The position numbers were made by a program, and so were the translations under genes. This document shows positions 1-5,969 of a DNA stretch of 8,853 nt, piece by piece; positions within the stretch are counted from its first letter, which is position 1; every line of letters starts with the position of its first letter. Under the pieces are notes generated by a model that saw nothing but the letters and a program-made list of their open reading frames with translations, was not told the DNA's origin and ran no database searches. This DNA comes from a bacterium (GTDB taxonomy: Bacteria > Patescibacteriota > Minisyncoccia > Minisyncoccales > JAGLPU01): the NCBI GenBank assembly GCA_030594935.1, contig JAUVEE010000028.1, positions 1 through 8,853 of the forward strand. The letters are read 5' to 3'.

Positions 1-454
1 ATTTTCCCAATCGGAAATTACTGTTGTTGAATTCTTTAAGTTTGGTGCCGACAATTACGGTTGGGTCTAAACCAGCCTTAATTAGGATTAAAGCCAGCAT
101 TGAGGTGGTAGTACTTTTCCCATGGGTTCCGGCTACTGCTATGGTAAAATGATTTTTAGTCAGTTCTCCCAATGCTTGCGGATAGCTCAAGAGTTTGATC
201 TTTAGTTTTCTCGCCTGTTTAAATTCAGGATTATCTTTTTTTACCGCCGGGCTGTAAATTACCAGTTCAGTGTTCAAGGAAATGTTCTTGGCTTTGTGCG
301 GTCCAATGAAAATCTTAGCTCCTTTTTTTTTCAGGACTTTCACTATTTCAGAAGAAACCAAGTCAGAACCGCTGACCTGCTCTTTTTTGCTAAGGTGATA
401 TTGGGCTAAGGCTGATACGCCAATGCCGCCAATGCCGATAAAATGTATTTTCAT
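1..454 (-). CDS. murC: UDP-N-acetylmuramate--L-alanine ligase, N-terminal part (cut by window edge)
   Basis: MurC joins L-alanine to UDP-N-acetylmuramate with ATP, the first step of building the peptidoglycan stem peptide in the cytoplasm. I translated 151 codons from the ATG at 454 down to the left edge. Seen: the N-terminal Rossmann nucleotide motif GIGGIG at about residues 7-12 followed by VSALA, the typical MurC opening; GSDL at 29-32; YSPAV near 67-71; and the Mur-ligase P-loop AGTHGKSTT at 108-116. The central and C-terminal Mur ligase domains lie outside the window. The ATG overlaps the TGA stop of thpR as ATGA and no Shine-Dalgarno is visible, so translation is probably coupled to thpR. 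The presence of MurC argues for a bacterium with a peptidoglycan wall. MurB, MurD and others are not in view. Family assignment is secure; completeness cannot be judged. Confidence 0.95.
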   Translation of the reverse strand, partial: MKIHFIGIGGIGVSALAQYHLSKKEQVSGSDLVSSEIVKVLKKKGAKIFIGPHKAKNISLNTELVIYSPAVKKDNPEFKQARKLKIKLLSYPQALGELTKNHFTIAVAGTHGKSTTTSMLALILIKAGLDPTVIVGTKLKEFNNSNFRLGK

Positions 455-1020
455 AATTTAATTGATTCTAAAATTGTGTATTGAGGGCCTCCCCGCTTTA
501 ATTCGCTTTCCATTATCTCAATTGAATCTACTGGCACATCCAAAGATATTTCTTTATCAATTTGAGGCATTTCTTCCGGGTTTATCTGCTTCCACTGCCA
601 TTGCCTGATTTTTCCTAAAGTAATATGCGGCAATAATGGGGCGCTGGAAGAGCCTAGCAACGCTTTTTCCAAGCTATTTTTAATTGTTTCCAGCTCTTGG
701 TTCTTTCCTCCGGACAGCCAAATCATTCGCGGGGATTTATTGGGAGGGGCAAGACAGATTCTGTTTAAGTTAACTTCAAAAGAAGTTTGATTTTCGGCTG
801 CTGTTCCGGCTGCCTGACAGACTTCAGCCAAGTCTTGGGTAAAAACATCACCGATAAAAACCAAGGTAATATGCAGGTTATACTCCTTTGTCCAGCCTAT
901 CGGATTCTCACAATCCAGAGAGTTAAAAGAATTTTCAATTTCTTCTTGATAATTCTGTAATTTTCCTTTTATTTTTTTCGATAAGTTTATTGCTATAAAA
1001 ATGCGGTGTCTTGCTTCCAT
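451..1020 (-). CDS. thpR: RNA 2',3'-cyclic phosphodiesterase (2H phosphoesterase, ThpR/LigT family)
   Basis: A 189-residue protein of the 2H phosphoesterase superfamily. Family members open 2',3'-cyclic phosphates on RNA and in vitro can ligate tRNA halves; the cellular role is often unclear. Seen: the opening RIFIAINL at 6-13, and the two catalytic H-x-T-L motifs, HITL at 50-53 (followed by VFIGDV) and HITL at 132-135 (followed by GKIR). The spacing and total length (about 180-190 aa) match the family. The product is soluble with no signal peptide. The ATG at 1020 has no Shine-Dalgarno in front of it. A -10-like TATGAT lies 11 nt upstream, so the message may be nearly leaderless. The stop TGA overlaps the murC ATG (ATGA), making thpR the first gene of a thpR-murC unit. 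The gene upstream ends in its own terminator. Confidence 0.92.
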   Translation of the reverse strand: MEARHRIFIAINLSKKIKGKLQNYQEEIENSFNSLDCENPIGWTKEYNLHITLVFIGDVFTQDLAEVCQAAGTAAENQTSFEVNLNRICLAPPNKSPRMIWLSGGKNQELETIKNSLEKALLGSSSAPLLPHITLGKIRQWQWKQINPEEMPQIDKEISLDVPVDSIEIMESELKRGGPQYTILESIKL

Positions 1021-1031
1021 TGGAATAGCTT

Positions 1032-1037
1032 ATCATA
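1032..1037 (-). promoter_or_regulatory. Candidate -10 element for thpR-murC
   Basis: On the minus strand TATGAT (5/6 to TATAAT) lies 11 nt before the thpR ATG, just downstream of a terminator, where a promoter is expected. No convincing -35 hexamer is found at 16-18 nt. If used, the 5' UTR would be only about 5 nt, which fits the lack of a Shine-Dalgarno. Confidence 0.35.
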
Positions 1038-1053
1038 TTTAGCTGTTATTTTC

Positions 1054-1079
1054 AAAAAAATAAAGGGGTTTATTCCCCT
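1054..1079 (-). terminator. Intrinsic terminator of the 92-aa gene
   Basis: Read on the minus strand: stem AGGGG, loop AATAAA, stem CCCCT, then TTATTTTTTT. The hairpin begins at the stop codon of the small gene (1079-1081) and separates it from thpR. Confidence 0.8.
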
Positions 1080-1357
1080 TATATTCCTATATCTCTAATG
1101 ACTGACACTTCTCTGTTTTCTCTGTCTATATCTGCAACCCTATAATTTATAGGGATTCCCTTTTCTTTCGCTCTTTTATAGAAACTTCCTTCTACGAGCA
1201 TTTCTTCCTTGTTCGAAGAAGTTAATTCCTGGACAGGTCTTTTGCCGGTATATACTCCAACTTCTACTCCCAGCCTTGTCAGAAAATCAATCTCCTCGTA
1301 GCTCAATATATCGTTTCTTTTTACCGCTTTTATGCCTATATCTATTTCTCCAGCCAT
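1079..1357 (-). CDS. Unknown small protein, 92 aa
   Basis: I do not recognise this protein. The frame is open up to an ATG at 1408, but I place the start at 1357 for two reasons. A strong Shine-Dalgarno AAGGTGAT sits 4 nt before that ATG, and the ATG at 1408 overlaps the -10 box of the gene's own promoter. The resulting protein begins MAGEIDIGIKAV and is soluble, charged and without signal peptide, membrane segment or cysteine. It has a helix-like segment LSYEEIDFLTRLG at about 19-31 and a charged C-terminus with a DIDRENREVSV stretch near 76-86. It is a stand-alone unit: a good promoter upstream, an intrinsic terminator right at the stop, and divergent transcription from the small gene at 1502. 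No function can be inferred from its neighbours. Confidence 0.75.
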   Translation of the reverse strand: MAGEIDIGIKAVKRNDILSYEEIDFLTRLGVEVGVYTGKRPVQELTSSNKEEMLVEGSFYKRAKEKGIPINYRVADIDRENREVSVIRDIGI

Positions 1358-1361
1358 TTTT

Positions 1362-1369
1362 ATCACCTT
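1362..1369 (-). promoter_or_regulatory. Shine-Dalgarno fixing the start of the 92-aa gene
   Basis: AAGGTGAT followed by AAAA and ATG on the minus strand. It matches the GGTGAT part of the 16S anti-SD complement and selects the ATG at 1357 over the upstream one at 1408. The same site type precedes the genes at 1502 and 1798. Confidence 0.75.
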
Positions 1370-1403
1370 TTCCTTATTTATATTTAAAATTGCTATATTT
1401 TCA

Positions 1404-1431
1404 ATCATAATCCAACTGATTTTCCTGTCAA
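1404..1431 (-). promoter_or_regulatory. Sigma-70-type promoter of the 92-aa gene
   Basis: On the minus strand: TTGACA (1431-1426, perfect -35), 16-nt spacer, TATGAT (1409-1404, 5/6 -10). Predicted transcription start is near 1397, giving a leader of about 40 nt that contains the AAGGTGAT site. Confidence 0.75.
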
Positions 1432-1490
1432 TACCTTGCCAATATTTATTTTTTATGCCGATCTGACAATAGGACGTTATAAATTTAGAA

Positions 1491-1498
1491 AGGTGGTT
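1491..1498 (+). promoter_or_regulatory. Shine-Dalgarno fixing the start of the 88-aa gene
   Basis: AGGTGGTT, then AAA, then ATG at 1502. GGTG lies 6 nt from the ATG, exactly as in the genes at 1357 and 1798. It rules out the in-frame upstream ATG at 1436, which has no such site. Confidence 0.7.
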
Positions 1499-1501
1499 AA
1501 A

Positions 1502-1768
1502 ATGGCATATCAGTTAAGAGATAAGGAAATTTTCACATTTGAATATTTGTTTAGAAGTACTTTTGAACAATATAAAAGAGATGCCTTTGAACAAGAAACA
1601 GCTTTGGAACTGCTGGAGTATTGGAAAGATAAGGCCTATCAAATATATTCTATGCTCAATGGTACCATAGACGAAGAAACAACAGAAAAGGATATCTTGG
1701 CGATAGAAAATAATTATGGGCTGTATCGTGAGAAAATATCAAATTTAGACACGCCGCACCCAAATTGA
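1502..1768 (+). CDS. Unknown small protein, 88 aa (paralogue of the next gene)
   Basis: I do not recognise this protein. The start at 1502 is chosen by the well-placed AGGTGGTT site; an in-frame ATG at 1436 would add 22 residues without a ribosome site. The product is soluble, acidic and probably all-helical: TFE at 12-14, a Y..D.F..E.AL.LL stretch near 24-38, then an aromatic-rich AYQIYSML segment near 45-52 and a Pro-Asn C-terminus. Ungapped alignment with the next protein from TFE onward gives about 12 identities in 41 positions (TFE, F, Y, E.AL, L, Y.IY), so the two are tandem paralogues. The 29-nt gap to the next gene and the lack of a terminator between them indicate one transcript, ended by the hairpin at 2122. 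The promoter is unclear; a weak TTTAAA-17-CATAAT (1383-1411) overlaps the divergent promoter. Confidence 0.72.
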   Translation: MAYQLRDKEIFTFEYLFRSTFEQYKRDAFEQETALELLEYWKDKAYQIYSMLNGTIDEETTEKDILAIENNYGLYREKISNLDTPHPN

Positions 1769-1785
1769 AGTTGTTTAACAAAGCT

Positions 1786-1793
1786 GAGGTGAT
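1786..1793 (+). promoter_or_regulatory. Shine-Dalgarno fixing the start of the 107-aa gene
   Basis: GAGGTGAT, then AAAA, then ATG at 1798. It is the same spacing and motif as the site of the minus-strand 92-aa gene, and it excludes the non-ATG upstream extension. Confidence 0.75.
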
Positions 1794-1797
1794 AAAA

Positions 1798-2121
1798 ATG
1801 GGAAATGGATATAGAGAATCGGTTTTTCCGGAAAATTCCTTGACATTTGAAGCTCCATTCCAAGACATCGTCAATTCATATCGGGATGGATTTCTTGGTA
1901 AGGAGGAAGCGTTGTGGATGTTATATTCTTGCGCAGAGGATATCTACAGAATATATGACGCAATTTTATATACGGAGAAGAATGAGGCAAGAAGAAAGGA
2001 AGATCCCAACTCTCTTTTCAGGCTATTGGAAAAACAAGAAAATTTTGTCGTTGGAGTAACCGATAAGTATAAAGAGGCTTGCGCAGAGGTTGAAGCTGCC
2101 AGGCCAAGCTATCCAAATTAA
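1798..2121 (+). CDS. Unknown small protein, 107 aa (paralogue of the preceding gene)
   Basis: I do not recognise this protein. It begins MGNGYRESVF; the start is set by GAGGTGAT four bases upstream. It is predicted soluble and helical, with no signal peptide: LTFEAPF at about 15-21, YRDGF near 30-34, KEEALWML near 37-44, and DIYRIYDAIL near 49-58. These correspond to the core of the preceding 88-aa protein. It then has a charged linker (RRKEDPN) and a second helical part, and again ends in Pro-Asn. Two cysteines are present (CAED and EACAE contexts), with no metal-binding spacing. It is the last gene of a two-gene unit: the stop TAA is followed directly by an intrinsic terminator. Tandem duplication with divergence is likely, but the function is unknown. 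Confidence 0.75.
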   Translation: MGNGYRESVFPENSLTFEAPFQDIVNSYRDGFLGKEEALWMLYSCAEDIYRIYDAILYTEKNEARRKEDPNSLFRLLEKQENFVVGVTDKYKEACAEVEAARPSYPN

Positions 2122-2148
2122 GGAAGATAAGTAAAGTCTTCCTTTTTT
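2122..2148 (+). terminator. Intrinsic terminator of the paralogue pair
   Basis: Stem GGAAGA, 9-nt loop, stem TCTTCC, then TTTTTT. It begins on the base after the stop codon of the 107-aa gene. Confidence 0.85.
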
Positions 2149-2150
2149 CT

Positions 2151-2178
2151 TTGACAAATTGGTAATATCTGCTATACT
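2151..2178 (+). promoter_or_regulatory. Extended -10 sigma-70 promoter of the lipoprotein gene
   Basis: TTGACA (2151-2156, perfect -35), 16-nt spacer ending in TGC (extended -10 TG), TATACT (2173-2178, 5/6). Predicted start is near 2185. It abuts the T-run of the preceding terminator, so the lipoprotein gene is transcribed independently. Confidence 0.85.
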
Positions 2179-2189
2179 AAGGCTGTTTG

Positions 2190-2243
2190 ATGAAAGGAAT
2201 ATTGTTCCTTGAAAACTATAAAAATACAGGGGTGTTTGGATAA
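2190..2243 (+). CDS. Candidate 17-codon leader ORF overlapping the lipoprotein start
   Basis: ATG at 2190 opens MKGILFLENYKNTGVFG and stops at TAA 2241-2243; the final A is the first base of the lipoprotein ATG (TAATG). The ATG lies only about 5 nt from the predicted transcription start, so it would be read as a nearly leaderless start without a Shine-Dalgarno. An inverted repeat AAGGAA-TATTG-TTCCTT (2194-2210) forms a hairpin inside this ORF, near the 5' end of the message. Reading of the leader could open the hairpin or couple translation to the lipoprotein gene. The frame is short and may be accidental, and the lipoprotein gene has its own Shine-Dalgarno. Confidence 0.3.
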   Translation: MKGILFLENYKNTGVFG

Positions 2244-2677
2244 TGAAGATAGAAAAGATTTTAGTATTAGCGTTATTGCTTGGCGTAATTATGGCAAGTG
2301 GCTGCGCCGAAGAAACAGTGCTGGAGCAAAGAATTATAACAATAATAGGTCAAGAAATGACCATGAAAGAGATGAAAGGGATGATGTCCCCGCCGGAAAT
2401 TGACGAAAATGCCTACCAAACAAGAACAGTGGAATTTTTGGATTTTAGTTATATTTTTGGAAATATAACTAGGGTTGAACGATTTTCCGTAGAAAGCAAT
2501 TACGGCTTAGTGACATTCGCCGATGGAGAGCAAAAATTATTGGGAAAATTAAGTGGTTGGTTTTCTGGGCTTGATGATGAATGGCAAGAAAATAAGATAC
2601 ATAGAATTAGAATGGATCGTTGTGGTTTTGGAAATTCAAAATGCATCTATAGTATAATAACAATTAATGAAGGGTAA
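2243..2677 (+). CDS. Small secreted lipoprotein of unknown function, 144 aa
   Basis: The N-terminus is a signal peptide: MKIEK, then a hydrophobic run ILVLALLLGVIM (6-17), then ASGC with the cysteine at 21. ASG-C fits a lipobox with Ala at -3, so I predict lipidation and anchoring to the outer face of the membrane. The mature part begins with a polar, Met-rich linker (EMTMKEMKGMM, about 38-48) and PPEIDENAY, followed by a compact domain of about 90 residues with alternating beta-like hydrophobics. Two further cysteines (CGFGNSKC, about 127-134) could form a disulfide outside the cell. I do not recognise the family. The start is supported by AGGGGTG at 2228-2234, 8 nt before the ATG. It has its own strong promoter and a terminator at the stop codon and faces carB convergently. 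The role is unknown. Confidence 0.82.
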   Translation: MKIEKILVLALLLGVIMASGCAEETVLEQRIITIIGQEMTMKEMKGMMSPPEIDENAYQTRTVEFLDFSYIFGNITRVERFSVESNYGLVTFADGEQKLLGKLSGWFSGLDDEWQENKIHRIRMDRCGFGNSKCIYSIITINEG

Positions 2678-2692
2678 CCCCCTTCTTTTTTT
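2669..2692 (+). terminator. Intrinsic terminator of the lipoprotein gene
   Basis: Stem GAAGGG, loop TAACC, stem CCCTTC, then TTTTTTT. The stem includes the last sense codons and the stop codon. The T-run reaches the carB stop codon (2691-2693). In the minus direction the same hairpin is followed only by ATTAATTGTT, so it is at best a weak carB terminator. Confidence 0.82.
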
Positions 2693-5600
2693 ATTTATCG
2701 CTGAATAAAGGAGGCTGGATATCGTTTTTTGTTTCAGCTTGATGATATTCCTGTTCAGATTTGATTTCCAAGCTTATTTCTCCCCGCTTTAATTTGCTTA
2801 AAGCCAAGACAAATAACTTAGAGGCTTTTAAATCAGTTAATAAAGGAGTGTTGCAGTCAATGGCTCCTCTCCTGATCATGTAGTCGTCTTCAATTTCTTT
2901 TTTAAAAAATCTGTCTGTTATATTGATAACCAAGTCTATTTTTTTCTCTTCCAAAAATGTCTTTATATTCGGCTCGTTTTGTTCGTGAATTTTATAAAGT
3001 TTTTCTGACGCTATTCCTTTTTGTTTTAAAAATTTACTGGTGGAATGAGTGGCGTATATCTTATACCCCAGTTCTGCCAGCATCAGCGCCTGTTCCAAAA
3101 ACCTTATCTTGTTCTTCTCTCCGCCCAAACTTAAAAGAATTGATTCTTTCGGCAGTTTGAATCCGGTGGAGATTATTGATTTCAAATAAGCCTCGTAAAC
3201 ATTTTCTCCAAAACAGCCCGCTTCTCCGGTAGAAGCCATTTCCACTTTCAGAATCGGGTCGGCTCCCTTGATTCTAAAAAAGGAAAACTGGGGGGCTTTT
3301 ACTCCCACCCAGTCCAAGTCCAAAGGAATAGGCTGTTTAAGAATCTGCTGGCCCAGAATGGCGTAAGTGGCCAATTCAATCAAATTGATGCCGGTGATCT
3401 TTGAGGAAAAAGGAAAGCTGCGGGAAGCTCTTAGATTGCATTCTATCACTTTCACCTCGTTATCTTTGGCTAAGAACTGGATATTGAAAGGACCGCTGAT
3501 GTTTAGAGATCGGGCGATGGAACTCACTATTTCCTTGATTTTGTTTATGGTTTCAATATAGATTTTCTGGGGAGGAACAACAATGGTGGCATCCCCGGAA
3601 TGAACGCCGGCATTTTCAACATGTTCGCCGATAACAGTCGCTTTTATTTCTCCTTTATAGGCAACGGCGTCAGCTTCAATTTCTTTAGCTCCGGTAATGA
3701 ATTTGGAAACAACTATGGGATGGTCTTGGGAAATATAGGTTGCTTCCTGAAGATAATTTTCAAGGTCTTTTTCATTTAAAGCGACATTCATGGCCGAGCC
3801 GCTTAAAACATAAGAGGGCCTGATCAATACCGGATAGCCCACTTCTTCAGTAAACTTTTTTATCTCTTCAATTTCAGTCAGCTGTTTCCATTCGGGCTGG
3901 GATATTTTTAAGTTCTGCAATAATTGAGAAAATTCATATCTGTCTTCCGCCCTGTTAATGTCAGCAGGGTCGGTTCCCAGCACTTTTAGTCCGGCTTGGG
4001 AAAGCTTTACTGCCAGATTATTTGATTCCTGTCCGCCCATAGCCACAATGATTCCCAGAGGTTTCTCCTTTTCGTAAATTGATTTTACGGTTTCAAAACT
4101 AAGTTCTTCAAAGTACAGCTTGTCGCAGATATCATAATCAGTGGAAACTGTTTCCGGATTATTATTTATGATAATGGTTTGGTAGCCCAGCTTTTTAAGA
4201 GTTAAAGCGCAGGAAACGGCGCACCAGTCAAACTCCACTGAAGAGCCGATCCGATATACTCCGGAGCCGAGAATGATTATTTTTTTATTCTCTTTGGCTT
4301 CTTTTGGTTCTTCTTTGTCTTTATAGGTAAGGTAGAGATAGTTTGTCTCGGCCGGATATTCGGCAGCCAAAGTGTCTATTTGGTTTGCCTTGGGAAGCAC
4401 CTTATATTCTTTTCTTAGGTTCTCTATCTCTGTTTCTTTTCCTTTTCTCAAAACAGCGATCTGCTTGTCGGAAAAGCCCAGAGATTTTGCTTTGGCTAAA
4501 GATTCTTTATCAAGCCGGGGAGAATCGGCAATAATTTTCATTGAATCCGTTATATTCTTGATTTTGTAAATAAACCATTCGTCTATATGGGAAATCTTGT
4601 TTATTTCTTGAGGGCTTATTCCCCTTTTCAATCCTTCCACAATGGCCAGCACCCGATGGGAGTTAGGAGTTCTTATTAAGTTAATGATTTTCTGCAGTCC
4701 TTCTTCGTGGATTTTAAAGTTAGTGCCGGGATATTTTTGTTTTAATCTGTTGGAAGACGATACCAGCCCATTTTGGTCAAGGCCGATCATTCGGTTGGCT
4801 TTTTGGAAAGCTTCTTCAAAGTTTCGGCCGATGGCCATAACCTCGCCCACGCTTTTCATTGAAGAGCCTATCTCAAAAGATGTTTTGCTGAATTTTTCCA
4901 GATCCCAGCGGGGAATTTTAACCACCAGGTAGTCCAGCGCCGGCTCAAAAAAGGCGCAGGTCGCTTGAGTCACTTTGTTTTTCAATTCCCTCAGCTTATA
5001 TCCTAGTCCTAATTTGCAGGCGACAAAAGCCAAAGGATAACCGGTGGCTTTGGATGCCAAAGCGGAAGAGCGGGAAAGCCGGGCGTTTACTTCTATCACT
5101 CGGTAGTCAACTTCCGCAGAATTGGGATTCAAGGCGTACTGGATATTGCATTCCCCCACTATTTTAAGGTGATTAATGGTTTTTAAAGCTATTTCTCTAA
5201 GGACGTGGTATTCCTTATTTGATAAGGTTTGGGAGGGAGCGACCACAATGCTTTCTCCGGTGTGCACTCCCATGGGATCCATATTTTCCATATTGCAGAC
5301 AGTGATCGTGTTGCCTTCAATATCTCTGACCACTTCATATTCAATTTCTTTCCAGCCCTTTAGGTATTCTTCTATTAATATCTGAGGAGAATGCAGCAAG
5401 GAAGTTTTGGCTATTTTTTCCAACTGGGAGCTGTTATTGGCAACGCCGGAGCCTTGTCCGCCCAAAGAAAAGCCGCTTCTGATAAGCACCGGATAGCCTA
5501 TTTTTTCTCCGGCCCTGATTGCTTCTTCCAGACTGTCTACCGCTCTGCTTCTGGCCGTTTTTACTTCTATTTCTTTTAATTTTTGTTTGAACAAATCTCG

Positions 5601-5969
5601 GTCTTCAGTTACTTTAATGGATTCAATGGGAGTGCCCAGTATCTTAATTTTTTCTTCCACTAAAAACTTTTCCAATTCCAGACCGCAGTTTAAGGCTGTT
5701 TGCCCGCCGAAAGAAAGCAGAATGCCGTCCGGTTTTTCTTTCAGAATGATCTTTTCCACGAATTCAGCGCTAACCGGCAGGAAATAGATTTTGTCGGCCA
5801 ATCCTTTTGAGGTTTGAATAGTGGCAATATTGGGATTTACCAGAACAGTTTTAATTCCCTCTTCTTTAAGGGATTTCAAGGCTTGGGAGCCGGAATAATC
5901 AAACTCTCCGGCTTCTCCTATTTTCAGGGCTCCGGAGCCCAAGAGAATTACTTTTTTAAGATTTGGCAT
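2691..5969 (-). CDS. carB: Carbamoyl-phosphate synthase large subunit, eukaryote (CAD)-like type
   Basis: This subunit makes carbamoyl phosphate from bicarbonate, ammonia delivered by CarA, and two ATP, feeding pyrimidine and arginine synthesis in the cytoplasm. It is 1092 aa, full length (E. coli CarB is about 1070). Domains: first ATP-grasp half from about 6 to 400 (GSGALKIGEAGEFDYSGSQA at 11-30, GGQTALNC 88-95, SLGGQGSG 168-175, EVNARLSRSSALASKATG 293-310); a helical oligomerisation region about 401-560; second ATP-grasp half about 563-935 (GSGVYRIGSSVEFDW 568-582, NPETVSTDYD 604-613, RPSYVLSGSAMNVA 717-730, ECNLRASRSFPF 843-854); and a C-terminal MGS-like allosteric domain about 940-1062 (ATHSTSKFL 973-981, VINIT 1014-1018). 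It has an unusual polar tail after it. Many signatures (SVEFDWCAV, SKFI..AKEI, ECN.R.SRSFPF, VKIPRWDL) match what I recall of eukaryotic CAD rather than E. coli CarB. It starts inside the carA end (14-nt overlap) without a ribosome site, so translation is coupled. Confidence 0.97.
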   Translation of the reverse strand: MPNLKKVILLGSGALKIGEAGEFDYSGSQALKSLKEEGIKTVLVNPNIATIQTSKGLADKIYFLPVSAEFVEKIILKEKPDGILLSFGGQTALNCGLELEKFLVEEKIKILGTPIESIKVTEDRDLFKQKLKEIEVKTARSRAVDSLEEAIRAGEKIGYPVLIRSGFSLGGQGSGVANNSSQLEKIAKTSLLHSPQILIEEYLKGWKEIEYEVVRDIEGNTITVCNMENMDPMGVHTGESIVVAPSQTLSNKEYHVLREIALKTINHLKIVGECNIQYALNPNSAEVDYRVIEVNARLSRSSALASKATGYPLAFVACKLGLGYKLRELKNKVTQATCAFFEPALDYLVVKIPRWDLEKFSKTSFEIGSSMKSVGEVMAIGRNFEEAFQKANRMIGLDQNGLVSSSNRLKQKYPGTNFKIHEEGLQKIINLIRTPNSHRVLAIVEGLKRGISPQEINKISHIDEWFIYKIKNITDSMKIIADSPRLDKESLAKAKSLGFSDKQIAVLRKGKETEIENLRKEYKVLPKANQIDTLAAEYPAETNYLYLTYKDKEEPKEAKENKKIIILGSGVYRIGSSVEFDWCAVSCALTLKKLGYQTIIINNNPETVSTDYDICDKLYFEELSFETVKSIYEKEKPLGIIVAMGGQESNNLAVKLSQAGLKVLGTDPADINRAEDRYEFSQLLQNLKISQPEWKQLTEIEEIKKFTEEVGYPVLIRPSYVLSGSAMNVALNEKDLENYLQEATYISQDHPIVVSKFITGAKEIEADAVAYKGEIKATVIGEHVENAGVHSGDATIVVPPQKIYIETINKIKEIVSSIARSLNISGPFNIQFLAKDNEVKVIECNLRASRSFPFSSKITGINLIELATYAILGQQILKQPIPLDLDWVGVKAPQFSFFRIKGADPILKVEMASTGEAGCFGENVYEAYLKSIISTGFKLPKESILLSLGGEKNKIRFLEQALMLAELGYKIYATHSTSKFLKQKGIASEKLYKIHEQNEPNIKTFLEEKKIDLVINITDRFFKKEIEDDYMIRRGAIDCNTPLLTDLKASKLFVLALSKLKRGEISLEIKSEQEYHQAETKNDIQPPLFSDK

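Noticed and set aside
1358..1408. N-terminal extension of the 92-aa gene to the ATG at 1408
   Set aside because: That ATG lies inside the -10 box of the gene's own promoter and has no ribosome site, whereas the ATG at 1357 has AAGGTGAT.
1436..1501. N-terminal extension of the 88-aa gene to the ATG at 1436
   Set aside because: No ribosome site there; the added stretch would span the presumed promoter and the AGGTGGTT site of the internal ATG.
2209..2403. A 64-codon frame overlapping the lipoprotein gene in another frame
   Set aside because: Low-complexity Arg/Asn/Asp-rich translation with no ribosome site; the lipoprotein frame has a signal peptide and lipobox.
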